Assembly: GCA_946223075.1 (NCBI GenBank)
Contig: CAMILZ010000001.1
Location: forward strand, 62,001 to 126,000
Direction of reading: 5' to 3'
From: an uncultured Dermabacteraceae bacterium
GTDB taxonomy: Bacteria; Actinomycetota; Actinomycetes; Actinomycetales; Dermabacteraceae
DNA length: 64,000 nucleotides
Shown in pieces: positions 16,831 through 25,180 of this stretch (position 1 is its first letter; every line of letters starts with the position of its first letter). The notes under the pieces were generated by a model that was not told where the DNA came from, searched no databases, and saw nothing but the letters and a program-made list of their open reading frames with translations. The position numbers and the translations under genes are program-made.

Positions 16831-17916
16831 TTACTTCTCCTTGTGAATGTCCCAGAAGCTGGGACCGATGGGCTCGGGGAAATCGCCGGTCGCAACGAGG
16901 TATCCCTCGTCGTCAACCTCGATGGGAAGCTGGGGGAGCGGGCGGTGCGCGGGACCGAAGACGACCTTGGCGCCGTCCGTGACATCGAACGTCGACTGGT
17001 GGCACGGGCACAGCATGTGGTGGGTCTGCTGCTCGTAGAGCGCGACTGGGCAGCCGACGTGCGTGCAGATCTTCGAGAACGCGAGGATACCCTCGTGGCC
17101 GGCCTCAAGCGAGGCCTCGCTCTTGCCGTCAGCCGGGTCAATACGCACGAGAACGGCCGCGGCCTTCGCACGTTCTTCGATCCAGTCGGGGGTCTCTTCC
17201 GTGAGGCCCTCGGGCATCACGTGGAAGATCGAGCCAACCGTGACGTCGGCGGCCTTGATGGGCGTCTGGTCGTGGTCGCGTGCGATGCGCACGCGCTTCT
17301 TGTTTTCGGTCGCACGGCCCCAGTAGGTGTGGTGGAGGTTGTTCCCGGGCAGGGGGCCGAGAGTCGAGATCGGGAAGAGCACCGCGATTGGGAGCGCCGC
17401 AAGCGCACCGACGAGCGATGCCACCACGAGGGGGCGGCGGGCAATGCCGGATTCGTTGATGCCCTCGACAAGAATGTTCGAAGCCGCCTCGCGGGTCTCC
17501 TCATCGCCGCGCTGCGCGTGGCGCTCCTCGGTGACCTCGTGATCCGGCATGAGGGTTTTCGCCCAGTGGATCGCACCCGCGCCGATGAAGAACACACCGA
17601 CAGCGAGGCCAACGCCCATCGTCAAGGTCGACCAGTGCACGGCGGAAAGGGTGCCCTCTTCCGCGAGCAGGTTCGTGCCTGTGGGGCTGAAAAGGAAGTA
17701 GGAGGCGATGAAGAACGCCGTGCCGAGGATCGACAGAAGGAACAGCAGCGAGACAATGCGCTCGGCGCGCTTTTCAGCCTTCGGATCGAGATCGGCCTGG
17801 CGGTATTCGTGGGGCGGGATCCCGGGGTTGCGGAAACCGCCTTCTTCAGCGCGCGCGACGGTGCTTACGCCCTTGCGCGGCGAGGTGCCGTCAATGTTGT
17901 GCGTCAGTTCGTTCAC
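16831..17916 (-). CDS. qcrA: Rieske iron-sulfur protein of the bcc complex
   Basis: 361 aa. Actinobacterial Rieske subunits have three N-terminal membrane helices, and these are seen here at about 68-90, 104-125 and 173-195. The C-terminal Rieske fold carries the [2Fe-2S] ligands CTHVGC and CPCHQSTF (about residues 284-307), with the two extra Cys that form the stabilising disulfide. GTG start overlaps the qcrC stop (GTGA), so translation is coupled. The N-terminal region is cytoplasmic and charged. Confidence 0.96.
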   Translation of the reverse strand: MNELTHNIDGTSPRKGVSTVARAEEGGFRNPGIPPHEYRQADLDPKAEKRAERIVSLLFLLSILGTAFFIASYFLFSPTGTNLLAEEGTLSAVHWSTLTMGVGLAVGVFFIGAGAIHWAKTLMPDHEVTEERHAQRGDEETREAASNILVEGINESGIARRPLVVASLVGALAALPIAVLFPISTLGPLPGNNLHHTYWGRATENKKRVRIARDHDQTPIKAADVTVGSIFHVMPEGLTEETPDWIEERAKAAAVLVRIDPADGKSEASLEAGHEGILAFSKICTHVGCPVALYEQQTHHMLCPCHQSTFDVTDGAKVVFGPAHRPLPQLPIEVDDEGYLVATGDFPEPIGPSFWDIHKEK

Positions 17917-18713
17917 TTTGCCTTAGCTCCCAACCAGATTGCGCAGCCGAGCAGGATCGCAAGAATCGCCGTCCAGGCGAAGAGGCCCTCGGTGACCGGG
18001 CCGAGCGCGCCGAGCGAGTAGCCACCGGGCGAGCCGTTCTCTTCGAGCTGGTTGAGGTAAGCGATGACATCGCGCTTGTCGTCTGGACTCAGGTTGTTGT
18101 CGTTGAACACCGGCATGTTCTGCGGGCCGGTTTCCATGGCTTCGTAGATGTGCTTGTCCTCAACACCGCGGAGCGTGGGTGCCCACTTGCCCTCGGTGAG
18201 CGCACCGCCCGCGGCGGAGGCGCTGTGGCACATGGCGCAGTTGATGCGGAAGATTTCGCCGCCCTTGGTGACGTCGGCGCCTTGAGCGTTGAGCTGCTCA
18301 TCGGTGGGAACCGAGGGGCCGGGGCCCAGCGAGGCGACGTAGGCGGAAAGCTGCGAGATTTGCTCGTCAGTGAACTGCACGGGCTTGCGCTGGGCCTGGG
18401 GGCCGGACTCCTGCATGGGCATACGGCCCGTGCCAACTTGGAAGTCGACCGCTGCGGCCCCGACGCCGATCAGGGGCGAGCCGACCGTGTTGCCGTCGTC
18501 GTCCTTACGGCCTTCGCCATTCATGCCGTGGCACGTCGCGCAGTTCGACACGAAGAGCTTTTTGCCCTCGGCGATGTCGGATGCCGAGAAGGCCTCGGCC
18601 GACGCATCCTTGGGGGAGAGGACGGCGAACAAACCGCCCGTGGCGATCAGCGCCATCAAGATGATGGCAAGGAGCGCCATCGGGTGATGGCGGTGTGTGG
18701 CCAAAGCCTTCAC
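17913..18713 (-). CDS. qcrC: Diheme cytochrome c subunit of the bcc complex
   Basis: 266 aa. Two c-type heme sites: CATCH (Cys58, Cys61, His62) and CAMCH (about 165), each in a cytochrome c domain; an N-terminal membrane anchor (about 11-33) and a C-terminal helix (about 243-264). The two-heme form replaces a soluble cytochrome c and hands electrons straight to CtaC. GTG at 18713 is chosen because GAGG lies upstream and the protein then begins at the usual N-terminus; an in-frame extension to 18779 would overlap the end of ctaE and looks non-coding. Confidence 0.95.
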   Translation of the reverse strand: MKALATHRHHPMALLAIILMALIATGGLFAVLSPKDASAEAFSASDIAEGKKLFVSNCATCHGMNGEGRKDDDGNTVGSPLIGVGAAAVDFQVGTGRMPMQESGPQAQRKPVQFTDEQISQLSAYVASLGPGPSVPTDEQLNAQGADVTKGGEIFRINCAMCHSASAAGGALTEGKWAPTLRGVEDKHIYEAMETGPQNMPVFNDNNLSPDDKRDVIAYLNQLEENGSPGGYSLGALGPVTEGLFAWTAILAILLGCAIWLGAKAK

Positions 18714-18763
18714 TGTGAGGACCTCGTTTCGGTAAAGGGTGCGAATCCGAGCAAGGGGGAAGT

Positions 18764-19450
18764 TTAGAAGAAGACCCAATTGCCTTCGACGGTGTGCAGG
18801 ACGAGCGGGTCGAGCAGGTAGACGACGAAGAAGAGCGCCACCCAGATGACATCAACGAAGTGCCAGTAGTACGACACGCAGATTGCACTGACCTCTTCGT
18901 GGTGAGTGAAGTTCTTCGCGGAGTACGCGCGCGCGAGAACGAAGAGGAACGCGATGAGTCCGCCAAGGACGTGGAGGCCGTGGAAGCCCGTGGCGAGGTA
19001 GAAGATCGAACCGTGGGGGGTGCTCGAGATCGTGAGCCCCTTGTGCACGAGTTCGGCGTACTCGTAGGCCTGGCCCGAGACGAAGATCGCGCCGAGCACG
19101 AACGTGAGGGTGTACCACTCGATGAGACCCCACCCGGCGATGTTGAAGATCGAGCCGGTGCGGCGCTTGCGACGCTTCTCCGCAGCGAACACGCCCATCT
19201 GGCACGTGATCGAGCTCGTCACCAGGATGATCGTATTGGTGATCGCGAAGTTCAGCGTGAAGTTCTTCTGGCCCTCGTAGAACACCTCGGGCACGACGCC
19301 GTAGAGCGTGAAGTACATGGCAAAGAGCGCGCCGAAGAACATGATTTCGCTCGCGAGCCACACGATGGTGCCGACCTGCGTGGTGTTCGGCCTGCTCACG
19401 GGAGAGGTGCGAGGGGCGGAGGAAAGAGTCGCTGTTGTCACGGTTCTCAT
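18764..19450 (-). CDS. ctaE: Cytochrome c oxidase subunit III
   Basis: 228 aa with five helices, the actinobacterial short form. Seen: RPNTTQVGTIVWLASEIMFF at the first helix, FHGLHVLGGLIAF and HFVDVIWVALFFVVYLLDPL at the end. ATG at 19450 is chosen; GTG at 19444, preceded by GAGAA, is equally possible. The longer in-frame start at 19561 would include promoter sequence. First gene of ctaE-qcrC-qcrA-qcrB, with a 50-nt gap before qcrC. Divergent from trpD. Confidence 0.94.
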   Translation of the reverse strand: MRTVTTATLSSAPRTSPVSRPNTTQVGTIVWLASEIMFFGALFAMYFTLYGVVPEVFYEGQKNFTLNFAITNTIILVTSSITCQMGVFAAEKRRKRRTGSIFNIAGWGLIEWYTLTFVLGAIFVSGQAYEYAELVHKGLTISSTPHGSIFYLATGFHGLHVLGGLIAFLFVLARAYSAKNFTHHEEVSAICVSYYWHFVDVIWVALFFVVYLLDPLVLHTVEGNWVFF

Positions 19451-19556
19451 TCGTCGTTGGTCGGGAAGCGAGGCCATGCACGGCACATGGTCTCGGCCGC
19501 GAGGACGGAGGTCCGGGCGGCCCTGCTGGGACAAAAGTCCGTACGCAGGTTTTTTC

Positions 19557-19586
19557 AGCATACCCGCTGGAGGCGTGAATGTTGAA
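19557..19586 (-). promoter_or_regulatory. Candidate promoter of ctaE-qcrCAB
   Basis: On the minus strand TATGCT (19557-19562) forms a plausible -10 box; TTCAAC (19581-19586) lies 18 bp upstream as a weak -35. The leader would be about 100 nt. Confidence 0.4.
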
Positions 19587-19674
19587 TCGAACGGGGCTTT
19601 TGTCCCGGTTTATTGCGTGATCTAAGCCCCGTTCCACCTGGTGAGCATGCCTCACGTCACGAGTTGCCCGTCAT

Positions 19675-19680
19675 TAGCAT
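19675..19680 (+). promoter_or_regulatory. -10 box of a probable leaderless trpD promoter
   Basis: TAGCAT ends exactly 6 nt before the trpD ATG (19687); no ribosome site is seen, which fits a leaderless mRNA. Confidence 0.5.
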
Positions 19681-19686
19681 GGGCAC

Positions 19687-20748
19687 ATGACGGATCAAGA
19701 AATCTATACCTGGCCGGCACTCACCGCCGCCCTTACGCAGGGCAGGGATCTCACGAGCGATGAAGCGTGGTGGGCCATGGGGCAGGTGATGCGAGGCGAG
19801 GTCGATCCGATCCCGCTCGCAGGATTTCTCGTGGCGCTCCAAGCGAAGGGTGCCGTCGTACACGAAGTGGATGCGCTGGCGTCGTCCATGCTCGAGCACT
19901 CCACGAGCATTGCGGCACCGGCGGGTGCTGTTGACATCGTGGGAACCGGCGGAGATGGCGCCCACACGGTGAACGTCTCGACGATGGCCTCGCTCGTCAT
20001 CCGTGGCGCGGGGATTCCGGTCGCGAAGCACGGCAATCGCGCGGTGAGTTCAAAGTCGGGTTCTGCCGACGTTCTCGAAGCGCTAGGGGTGCGCCTCGAC
20101 TTGCCCGTGGACGGTGTGCAGCGTGTACTCGACGAAGCGGGAATTTCCTTTTGCTTCGCGCAAGTGTTCCACCCCTCGATGAAGTACGCGATGGCTGCGC
20201 GCGGAGGGCTCAAACTCCCCACGGTCTTTAACGTTCTCGGTCCCATCACCAACCCCGCCGGGGTACGCGCGCATTCGGTTGGTGTCGCTTTCGAAAGCAT
20301 GGCACCCGTGATCGCGGGTGTTTTTGCTGATCGCGGTGCGTCGGCCATCGTCGTGCGCGGGCGCGATGGCCTCGATGAGCTCAGTATCGCCGCCGAGTCC
20401 GACGTTTGGGAGGTGCAGGGCGGGACCATCACCTTGCACGTGGTGGCACCCGAGGATTTCGGGCTCACACGGGCGAGTGTCGATGCCCTTCGCGGCGGTG
20501 ACCCCGCTTTCAACGCTCAGGTGGCGCGCGATCTTCTCGCTGGTAAAACCGGGCCGGTGCGCGATGCTGTCGTGCTCAATGCCGCTTCGGGCATCGTCGC
20601 GGCCGAAGGGCTCGATACTGGAGCCGACGCTGGCTCAGCCTTCACCGAGCGCATGCGTGTCGCGGTGAAGCGCGCGGAAGAATCGCTGGACTCAGGTGCG
20701 GCTCAGGCCGCGCTCGACCGGTGGGTCACGGTGTCGCGGAGCGTGTAA
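19687..20748 (+). CDS. trpD: Anthranilate phosphoribosyltransferase
   Basis: Second step of tryptophan synthesis: joins PRPP and anthranilate. 353 aa. Seen: GTGGDGAHTVNVST PRPP/anthranilate loop, KHGNRAVSSKSGSADVLEALG, and the metal-binding region VVRGRDGLDELS (DE pair). It stands alone, away from other trp genes, beside ctaE as in Mycobacterium. Its end overlaps the convergent exonuclease/GIY-YIG gene by 23 bp. Confidence 0.95.
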   Translation: MTDQEIYTWPALTAALTQGRDLTSDEAWWAMGQVMRGEVDPIPLAGFLVALQAKGAVVHEVDALASSMLEHSTSIAAPAGAVDIVGTGGDGAHTVNVSTMASLVIRGAGIPVAKHGNRAVSSKSGSADVLEALGVRLDLPVDGVQRVLDEAGISFCFAQVFHPSMKYAMAARGGLKLPTVFNVLGPITNPAGVRAHSVGVAFESMAPVIAGVFADRGASAIVVRGRDGLDELSIAAESDVWEVQGGTITLHVVAPEDFGLTRASVDALRGGDPAFNAQVARDLLAGKTGPVRDAVVLNAASGIVAAEGLDTGADAGSAFTERMRVAVKRAEESLDSGAAQAALDRWVTVSRSV

Positions 20749-22387
20749 ACGTTCGCTGAAATTCCTCGAGGGTAAAGCGCGCCGTCGCGGGCATCGACCA
20801 CTCGCCCTCGACATGCACGATCCTTATTCCCGGCTCGGCGAGCCATTCGAGAAGCAATTCCGCCTCGTGGTGATAGCCGAAGCACAAAGGGGCGCGCAGC
20901 TCGGCCTCCGGTTCGCTCTCACGCTTGAGCTGAGCCACCGCGGCGAGCGGGTCCGTCCACGCGGGCATCGTGCGAGCCGCCCCGAGACGCCCGTGGCGCA
21001 CGGCGAGGACCTCCCACTGCCACGGCGAACCAGCCTCGCCACCGGGGCACGCGACTTTCCGCGCGGCGACAAGGAAGGGGACCTCGGCGATCGAACGAAG
21101 CCGGGCGGCGCGCCTTGCCGCATTCGCGAAAAGTTCCACCCTTGTGCGGAGCGCTTCGGCATTTTCGTAAAGCCCGCGCTCCACGAGCGAGCGCATTTTG
21201 ACGGCCGCATACTCGAAAACATCGCGTGGATCTTCGGTGAGGGCGCGGCGCATTCGCGTATGGAAACCGGGACGTTCGTCGAGGAGTTCCGACGGTGCCT
21301 CGGGAACCGTCGGACCTTCAACCCCGAGTTGGCTCTCCGCCGGAGGGGAGCCTTCCTCGTTTCCCACTGCCGAAGCGAGTGCCGCATACACGAGCGAACG
21401 AAGTGGTTCGACATCGTGGCGCGAACGGAGCGGGCCGATGTAGGCATGGATCGCGGTTTCCTCTTTAACCTTGCGCGCGAGGCGTAGCCCATCCTGGTTG
21501 ACGCGCAGCCAGTTGCCGAGTGAGGGCCGGACTCCCTGGCGGTTAGCGATGGGGCGTGTGGCCGCGATCGCGCGCAACTCCCGGACTGCGGCTTCGGATT
21601 CGCTCGAGCACTGCACGATGTCGATACGTTCGGTCACGGGGATGATGTCGAGAACGGCGCGCCGTGTTTCTTGAGGGGAAAAGTACGTGCGCACGCGTGA
21701 GCGCAGGTTCCCGGATTTTCCGATATACAGAACGGAACCGTGGGCATCAATAAATGAGTAGACTCCCGGAACTGCGGGAATGTTCGCGGCGAGGTGTCGT
21801 TTGCGGATTTGAGCGGGTTTCGCTTTCTTGCCGCTTGACGTCAGGTCGGAAAGATGGCTCGCACCGCCTTCGGCAAGGCGCGCAATGATTTCGTGGAGGA
21901 CGTCGACCGTTGCGCGCGCATCGGAAAGCGCGCGGTGATTGGGGACCGTCGTCGCCCCCACCGCTCCCGCGAGTGTCGAGAGTTTGTGGTTCCTCACCTC
22001 ATCGCGTCCAAAGACCCGCCTCGCGAGCGCGAGCGTGTCGACGACCTCGAACGGGGGCCACCGGTACTCGAGCCGGAGCGCCGCGGCCTTCAAAAACCCG
22101 ATGTCGAAACGGGCATTGTGGGCAACGAGCACGGAGGTGCGCGCGAACTCGAGGAAGGCGGGGATGACCGATTCAGCTGTGGGCGCGTCACGCACCATGT
22201 GATCGGAAATCCCCGTGAGCGAGGCGATATAGGCGGGGATCGGTCGTTCGGGATTGACGAAGGTTTGGAACTCTTCGACAACCTCGCCGCCCACGACGCG
22301 GACGGCGCCGATCTCCGTGATCGCATCGAGTTCGGTGTTCGTCCCGGTGGTTTCGAGGTCGACGACGACGAATTCGACGTCGATCAA
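20726..22387 (-). CDS. DEDD 3'-5' exonuclease with UvrC-like GIY-YIG domain
   Basis: 553 aa. The N-terminus is a DnaQ-like exonuclease (ExoI VVDLETTG, ExoII HNARFDIGFL, ExoIII region NHRALSDARAT). From about 205 follows a GIY-YIG nuclease domain (VPGVYSFIDAHGSVLYIGKS, then RSRVRTYF), then an uncharacterised C-terminal part. This domain order is common in Actinomycetota (the Rv2191 group) and suggests a role in DNA repair; the function is not settled. The only usual start codon is TTG at 22387, without a ribosome site, yet the in-frame codons just upstream resemble the N-terminus of relatives, so the true start may lie upstream (see findings). fadD15 lies just upstream on the same strand, 57 nt away. 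Confidence 0.85.
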   Translation of the reverse strand: MIDVEFVVVDLETTGTNTELDAITEIGAVRVVGGEVVEEFQTFVNPERPIPAYIASLTGISDHMVRDAPTAESVIPAFLEFARTSVLVAHNARFDIGFLKAAALRLEYRWPPFEVVDTLALARRVFGRDEVRNHKLSTLAGAVGATTVPNHRALSDARATVDVLHEIIARLAEGGASHLSDLTSSGKKAKPAQIRKRHLAANIPAVPGVYSFIDAHGSVLYIGKSGNLRSRVRTYFSPQETRRAVLDIIPVTERIDIVQCSSESEAAVRELRAIAATRPIANRQGVRPSLGNWLRVNQDGLRLARKVKEETAIHAYIGPLRSRHDVEPLRSLVYAALASAVGNEEGSPPAESQLGVEGPTVPEAPSELLDERPGFHTRMRRALTEDPRDVFEYAAVKMRSLVERGLYENAEALRTRVELFANAARRAARLRSIAEVPFLVAARKVACPGGEAGSPWQWEVLAVRHGRLGAARTMPAWTDPLAAVAQLKRESEPEAELRAPLCFGYHHEAELLLEWLAEPGIRIVHVEGEWSMPATARFTLEEFQRTFTRSATP

Positions 22388-22444
22388 CCCCGGGCCGAGA
22401 TCCTCAAACGCCCGCTGCGCAGAGTGAGCGATGGCGCTCCCGCC

Positions 22445-24247
22445 TTACTTTTTCTTCGTGTAAATGCGGTTGATGACGTCGGAGAAGTCTTTGACCACCG
22501 CGGCGCGCTTGAGCTTGAACGACGGGGTGAGGTAGCCGTTCTCCTCCGTAAAGTCCGCGTCGATGATCTCAAACTTCCGGACCGACTCCGCGCGGGAGAC
22601 CGAGGTGTTGGCCTCGTCGACGACCCTCCGGACCTCGGCGATGACATCCTCGTTCGAGATTGCGTCGGCCATCGAGAGTGAGTCGAGCCCCTTGTTCTTG
22701 AGCCACTTCGGGAGCATCTCGCGGTCGAGCGTGACGATCGCCGACACGAACGGCTTTTGATCACCGAGAACGATGCACTGGCTGACGATGGGGCTCTGGC
22801 GCACGACGTCCTCGAGCTGCGCGGGCGAAACGTTCTTGCCGCCCGCCGTCACAATGATTTCCTTCGAGCGGCCCGTGATGGAGATGTAGCCATCTTCGTC
22901 GATCACGGCGGTGTCGCCCGTGTTAAACCAGCCGTCCTGGAGGCCCTGGGCGGTCGCTTCGGGGTTGTTCCAGTACCCCTTGAACACCATGACGCCTTTG
23001 ACGAGAAGCTCGCCTTTGTCGTTGAGTTTGACCTTGGAACCCGGGAACGGCGGGCCGACGGTACCAACCTTGACGTTCCACGGATTGTTGACGCCCACCG
23101 GCGCGGTTGTTTCCGTGAGTCCATACCCCTCAAGAATGGTCACGCCGATACCGCGGAAGAAGTGGGGGAGGCGATCGCCGAGCGGTGCACCGCCCGAGAT
23201 GGCGTACTTGAGCTTCCCGCCCATGAGGGTGCGCAGCTTGGAATACACGAGCTTGTCGAAGAGCTTGTGTTGAGCCTTGACGTGAAGGGGGATCTTGCCG
23301 GAGTCGAGCCCCTTGGAGTACGAAATTGCGACCTCGACCGCGCGATGGAAAACCTTCCCCTTGCCGTCGCCAACGGCCTTCTGCTCGGCGCCGTTGTACA
23401 CCTTCTCGAACACGCGCGGCACGGCGAGGAGAACGGTGGGCTTGAACGAGGCGAAGTCGTCGAGAAGGTGTTTCGAGTCGGGCGAGAACCCGGTTGTGCA
23501 CGCCGTCACGATGGAGATGAAGGTGAGATCGCGAGCGAACACGTGCGCGAGGGGCAGGAACATGAGCATGCGCGAACCCGGTGGCATCACCGCGTCACCA
23601 AGGAGCCCAACCGCGTTAAGCGATTGGTCCATGAAGTTCGCCTGTGTGAGCTCGACGCCCTTGGGGCGACCGGTCGTGCCCGAGGTGTACACGATAGTCG
23701 CGGTGTCGGTCTTGTGGCGGCTCTTGCGGGCTTTCTCGATTGCCTCTTCATCGACGTCTGCTTCGGCAACGGAGAGCTTATCGATGATGCCCTCGTCGAT
23801 CACCCAAACCTTTTCGAGGTTCGGGAGCGAGGCGCGCACTTCATCGATGTCCTGAGCATGTCCGGCGTTTTCGCAAAAAATAATGCGGGCGCCCGAGTCC
23901 GAAGCGATCCATTCGATCTGCCCCGGGGAGGAGGTCTCGTAGATCGGCACACTGATCGCGCCGGTGAACCACAGCGCCCAGTCGATGAGCGTCCATTCAA
24001 AGCGCGTGCGCGACATGATTGCCACGCGATCCCCGGGCTTGATCCCTTCGTTAATCAAACCCTGCGCGAGGCGCTTGACAAGGGTGATGAACTCGGGCGC
24101 ATACATGGGGGACCACGTTCCCGGCGTGAGTTGGCGCTCCCACAGTGGGATGTCCGCGTGCTTGGTACGGCGCAGGAGGAGGAAGTCGGTGATGTTCTCG
24201 TCGGGCTTCGACTCTGCGATTTGAGGCGTTTCGAACTCGCGTGACAC
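22445..24247 (-). CDS. fadD15: Long-chain fatty-acid-CoA ligase (FadD15 type)
   Basis: ANL-superfamily adenylating enzyme, 600 aa, activating long-chain fatty acids to acyl-CoA at the membrane face. Seen: P-loop YTSGTTGRPKGVE, EGYGLTETTAPV (motif A5), NTGDTAVIDEDGYISITGRSK region (A7/A8) and a C-terminal Lys in the FELKRAA-like tail (YLTPSFKLKR). Start GTG at 24247 has AAGGAG 9 nt upstream. Divergent from plsC; together they suit acyl activation and phospholipid assembly. Confidence 0.94.
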   Translation of the reverse strand: MSREFETPQIAESKPDENITDFLLLRRTKHADIPLWERQLTPGTWSPMYAPEFITLVKRLAQGLINEGIKPGDRVAIMSRTRFEWTLIDWALWFTGAISVPIYETSSPGQIEWIASDSGARIIFCENAGHAQDIDEVRASLPNLEKVWVIDEGIIDKLSVAEADVDEEAIEKARKSRHKTDTATIVYTSGTTGRPKGVELTQANFMDQSLNAVGLLGDAVMPPGSRMLMFLPLAHVFARDLTFISIVTACTTGFSPDSKHLLDDFASFKPTVLLAVPRVFEKVYNGAEQKAVGDGKGKVFHRAVEVAISYSKGLDSGKIPLHVKAQHKLFDKLVYSKLRTLMGGKLKYAISGGAPLGDRLPHFFRGIGVTILEGYGLTETTAPVGVNNPWNVKVGTVGPPFPGSKVKLNDKGELLVKGVMVFKGYWNNPEATAQGLQDGWFNTGDTAVIDEDGYISITGRSKEIIVTAGGKNVSPAQLEDVVRQSPIVSQCIVLGDQKPFVSAIVTLDREMLPKWLKNKGLDSLSMADAISNEDVIAEVRRVVDEANTSVSRAESVRKFEIIDADFTEENGYLTPSFKLKRAAVVKDFSDVINRIYTKKK

Positions 24248-24302
24248 TGGGGAATGCTCCTTGACTTCTAGGCGGGGCTCGAATCGAGTGTACGCGCATT
24301 CG

Positions 24303-25121
24303 ATGGATTGGGCCGTCTTGACCGTGCTCTTTGGCGCGTTCCTTCGGTCACGACTGTGGCCTGCCTATATGGTTGTGCCCGTGCATCTCTATTCCGTCTT
24401 GCAGCCCATCGTCAAGCTCCTCATCACGATTCTCTGGCGTCCCACTGTCTCGGGCCTCCAGCATGTGCCGTCCTCGGGGCGCATGATCATGGCGTGCAAC
24501 CACGTGTCCGCTTTTGAAACGTATTTCGTGCCGTGCATGATCCCACGCGAGATCCATTGGCTCGGCAAGGATGCGCTTTTCAAAGGAAAGGGTGTTCTCG
24601 GGAAGTTTTTCGCGTGGCTCATGCGCTCCGTTAACGTGATTCCCGTGGATCGATCTGGCCACGGCGTCGCGAGTGCGGCGTTGAGCACGGGGATCGCCGT
24701 GCTCGAGGGCGATCATGCACTCGGGGTGTTTCCCGAGGGGACGAGGAGCCCCGATGGGCGCATATATCGCGGGAAAACCGGCGCGGTGCGCCTCGCGCTT
24801 GCGACCGGTGCGCCCATCCTTCCCGTCGCCGAACTTGGCGCATTCGAGGCGCAGCGTTCGAAAAAGTCCATCGTTCCGAAGCTCGGGGCTAAGCTCCACA
24901 CGCAGATCGGCCCGACGATCGACATGCGTGCCGAACTCTCGAAGCTCAGGGGTGAAAGCCCGAGCGAGGCACCCGCGTCACGCGACGAACTTCGCGCGCT
25001 GACGCTCATTCTCATGGACGCCATCCGCGCGATGTCCGGTCAGGAGTATGTGGATGAGTACGCCTCCGAGGTGAAGAAGAGGCTTAAGGGCGCGCGCACC
25101 GAGGCGAAGCGCCGCGCTTAA
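24303..25121 (+). CDS. plsC: 1-acyl-sn-glycerol-3-phosphate acyltransferase (PlsC family)
   Basis: Acyl-CoA:lysophosphatidate acyltransferase family, 272 aa, with an N-terminal hydrophobic segment (about 22-45). The substrate motif FPEGTRS is intact (143-149). The catalytic HX4D motif reads NHVSAFE, i.e. His67 is present but the partner Asp is Glu72. The third motif region PVDRSG (115-120) is present. The basic C-terminal tail is typical of actinobacterial members. Start ATG at 24303 lacks a clear ribosome site. Next to fadD15 (divergent) and aroG, as in Mycobacterium (Rv2182c). Confidence 0.85.
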   Translation: MDWAVLTVLFGAFLRSRLWPAYMVVPVHLYSVLQPIVKLLITILWRPTVSGLQHVPSSGRMIMACNHVSAFETYFVPCMIPREIHWLGKDALFKGKGVLGKFFAWLMRSVNVIPVDRSGHGVASAALSTGIAVLEGDHALGVFPEGTRSPDGRIYRGKTGAVRLALATGAPILPVAELGAFEAQRSKKSIVPKLGAKLHTQIGPTIDMRAELSKLRGESPSEAPASRDELRALTLILMDAIRAMSGQEYVDEYASEVKKRLKGARTEAKRRA

Positions 25122-25168
25122 ACGGCGCCGTGCACCGGACCGCGCATGCCCCGCACGCGAGTTTCGCC

Positions 25169-25174
25169 TACTAT
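25169..25174 (+). promoter_or_regulatory. -10 box of a probable leaderless aroG promoter
   Basis: TACTAT ends 6 nt before the GTG start at 25181. Confidence 0.55.
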
Positions 25175-25180
25175 GACCGG

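Noticed and set aside
16093..18021. Long plus-strand frame opposite qcrB/qcrA (642 aa)
   Set aside because: Antisense to well-supported genes, with biased composition and no domain.
20748..22387. Plus-strand frames over the exonuclease gene that look like DNA-binding proteins
   Set aside because: They mirror the exonuclease codons and have Arg/Glu-rich composition.
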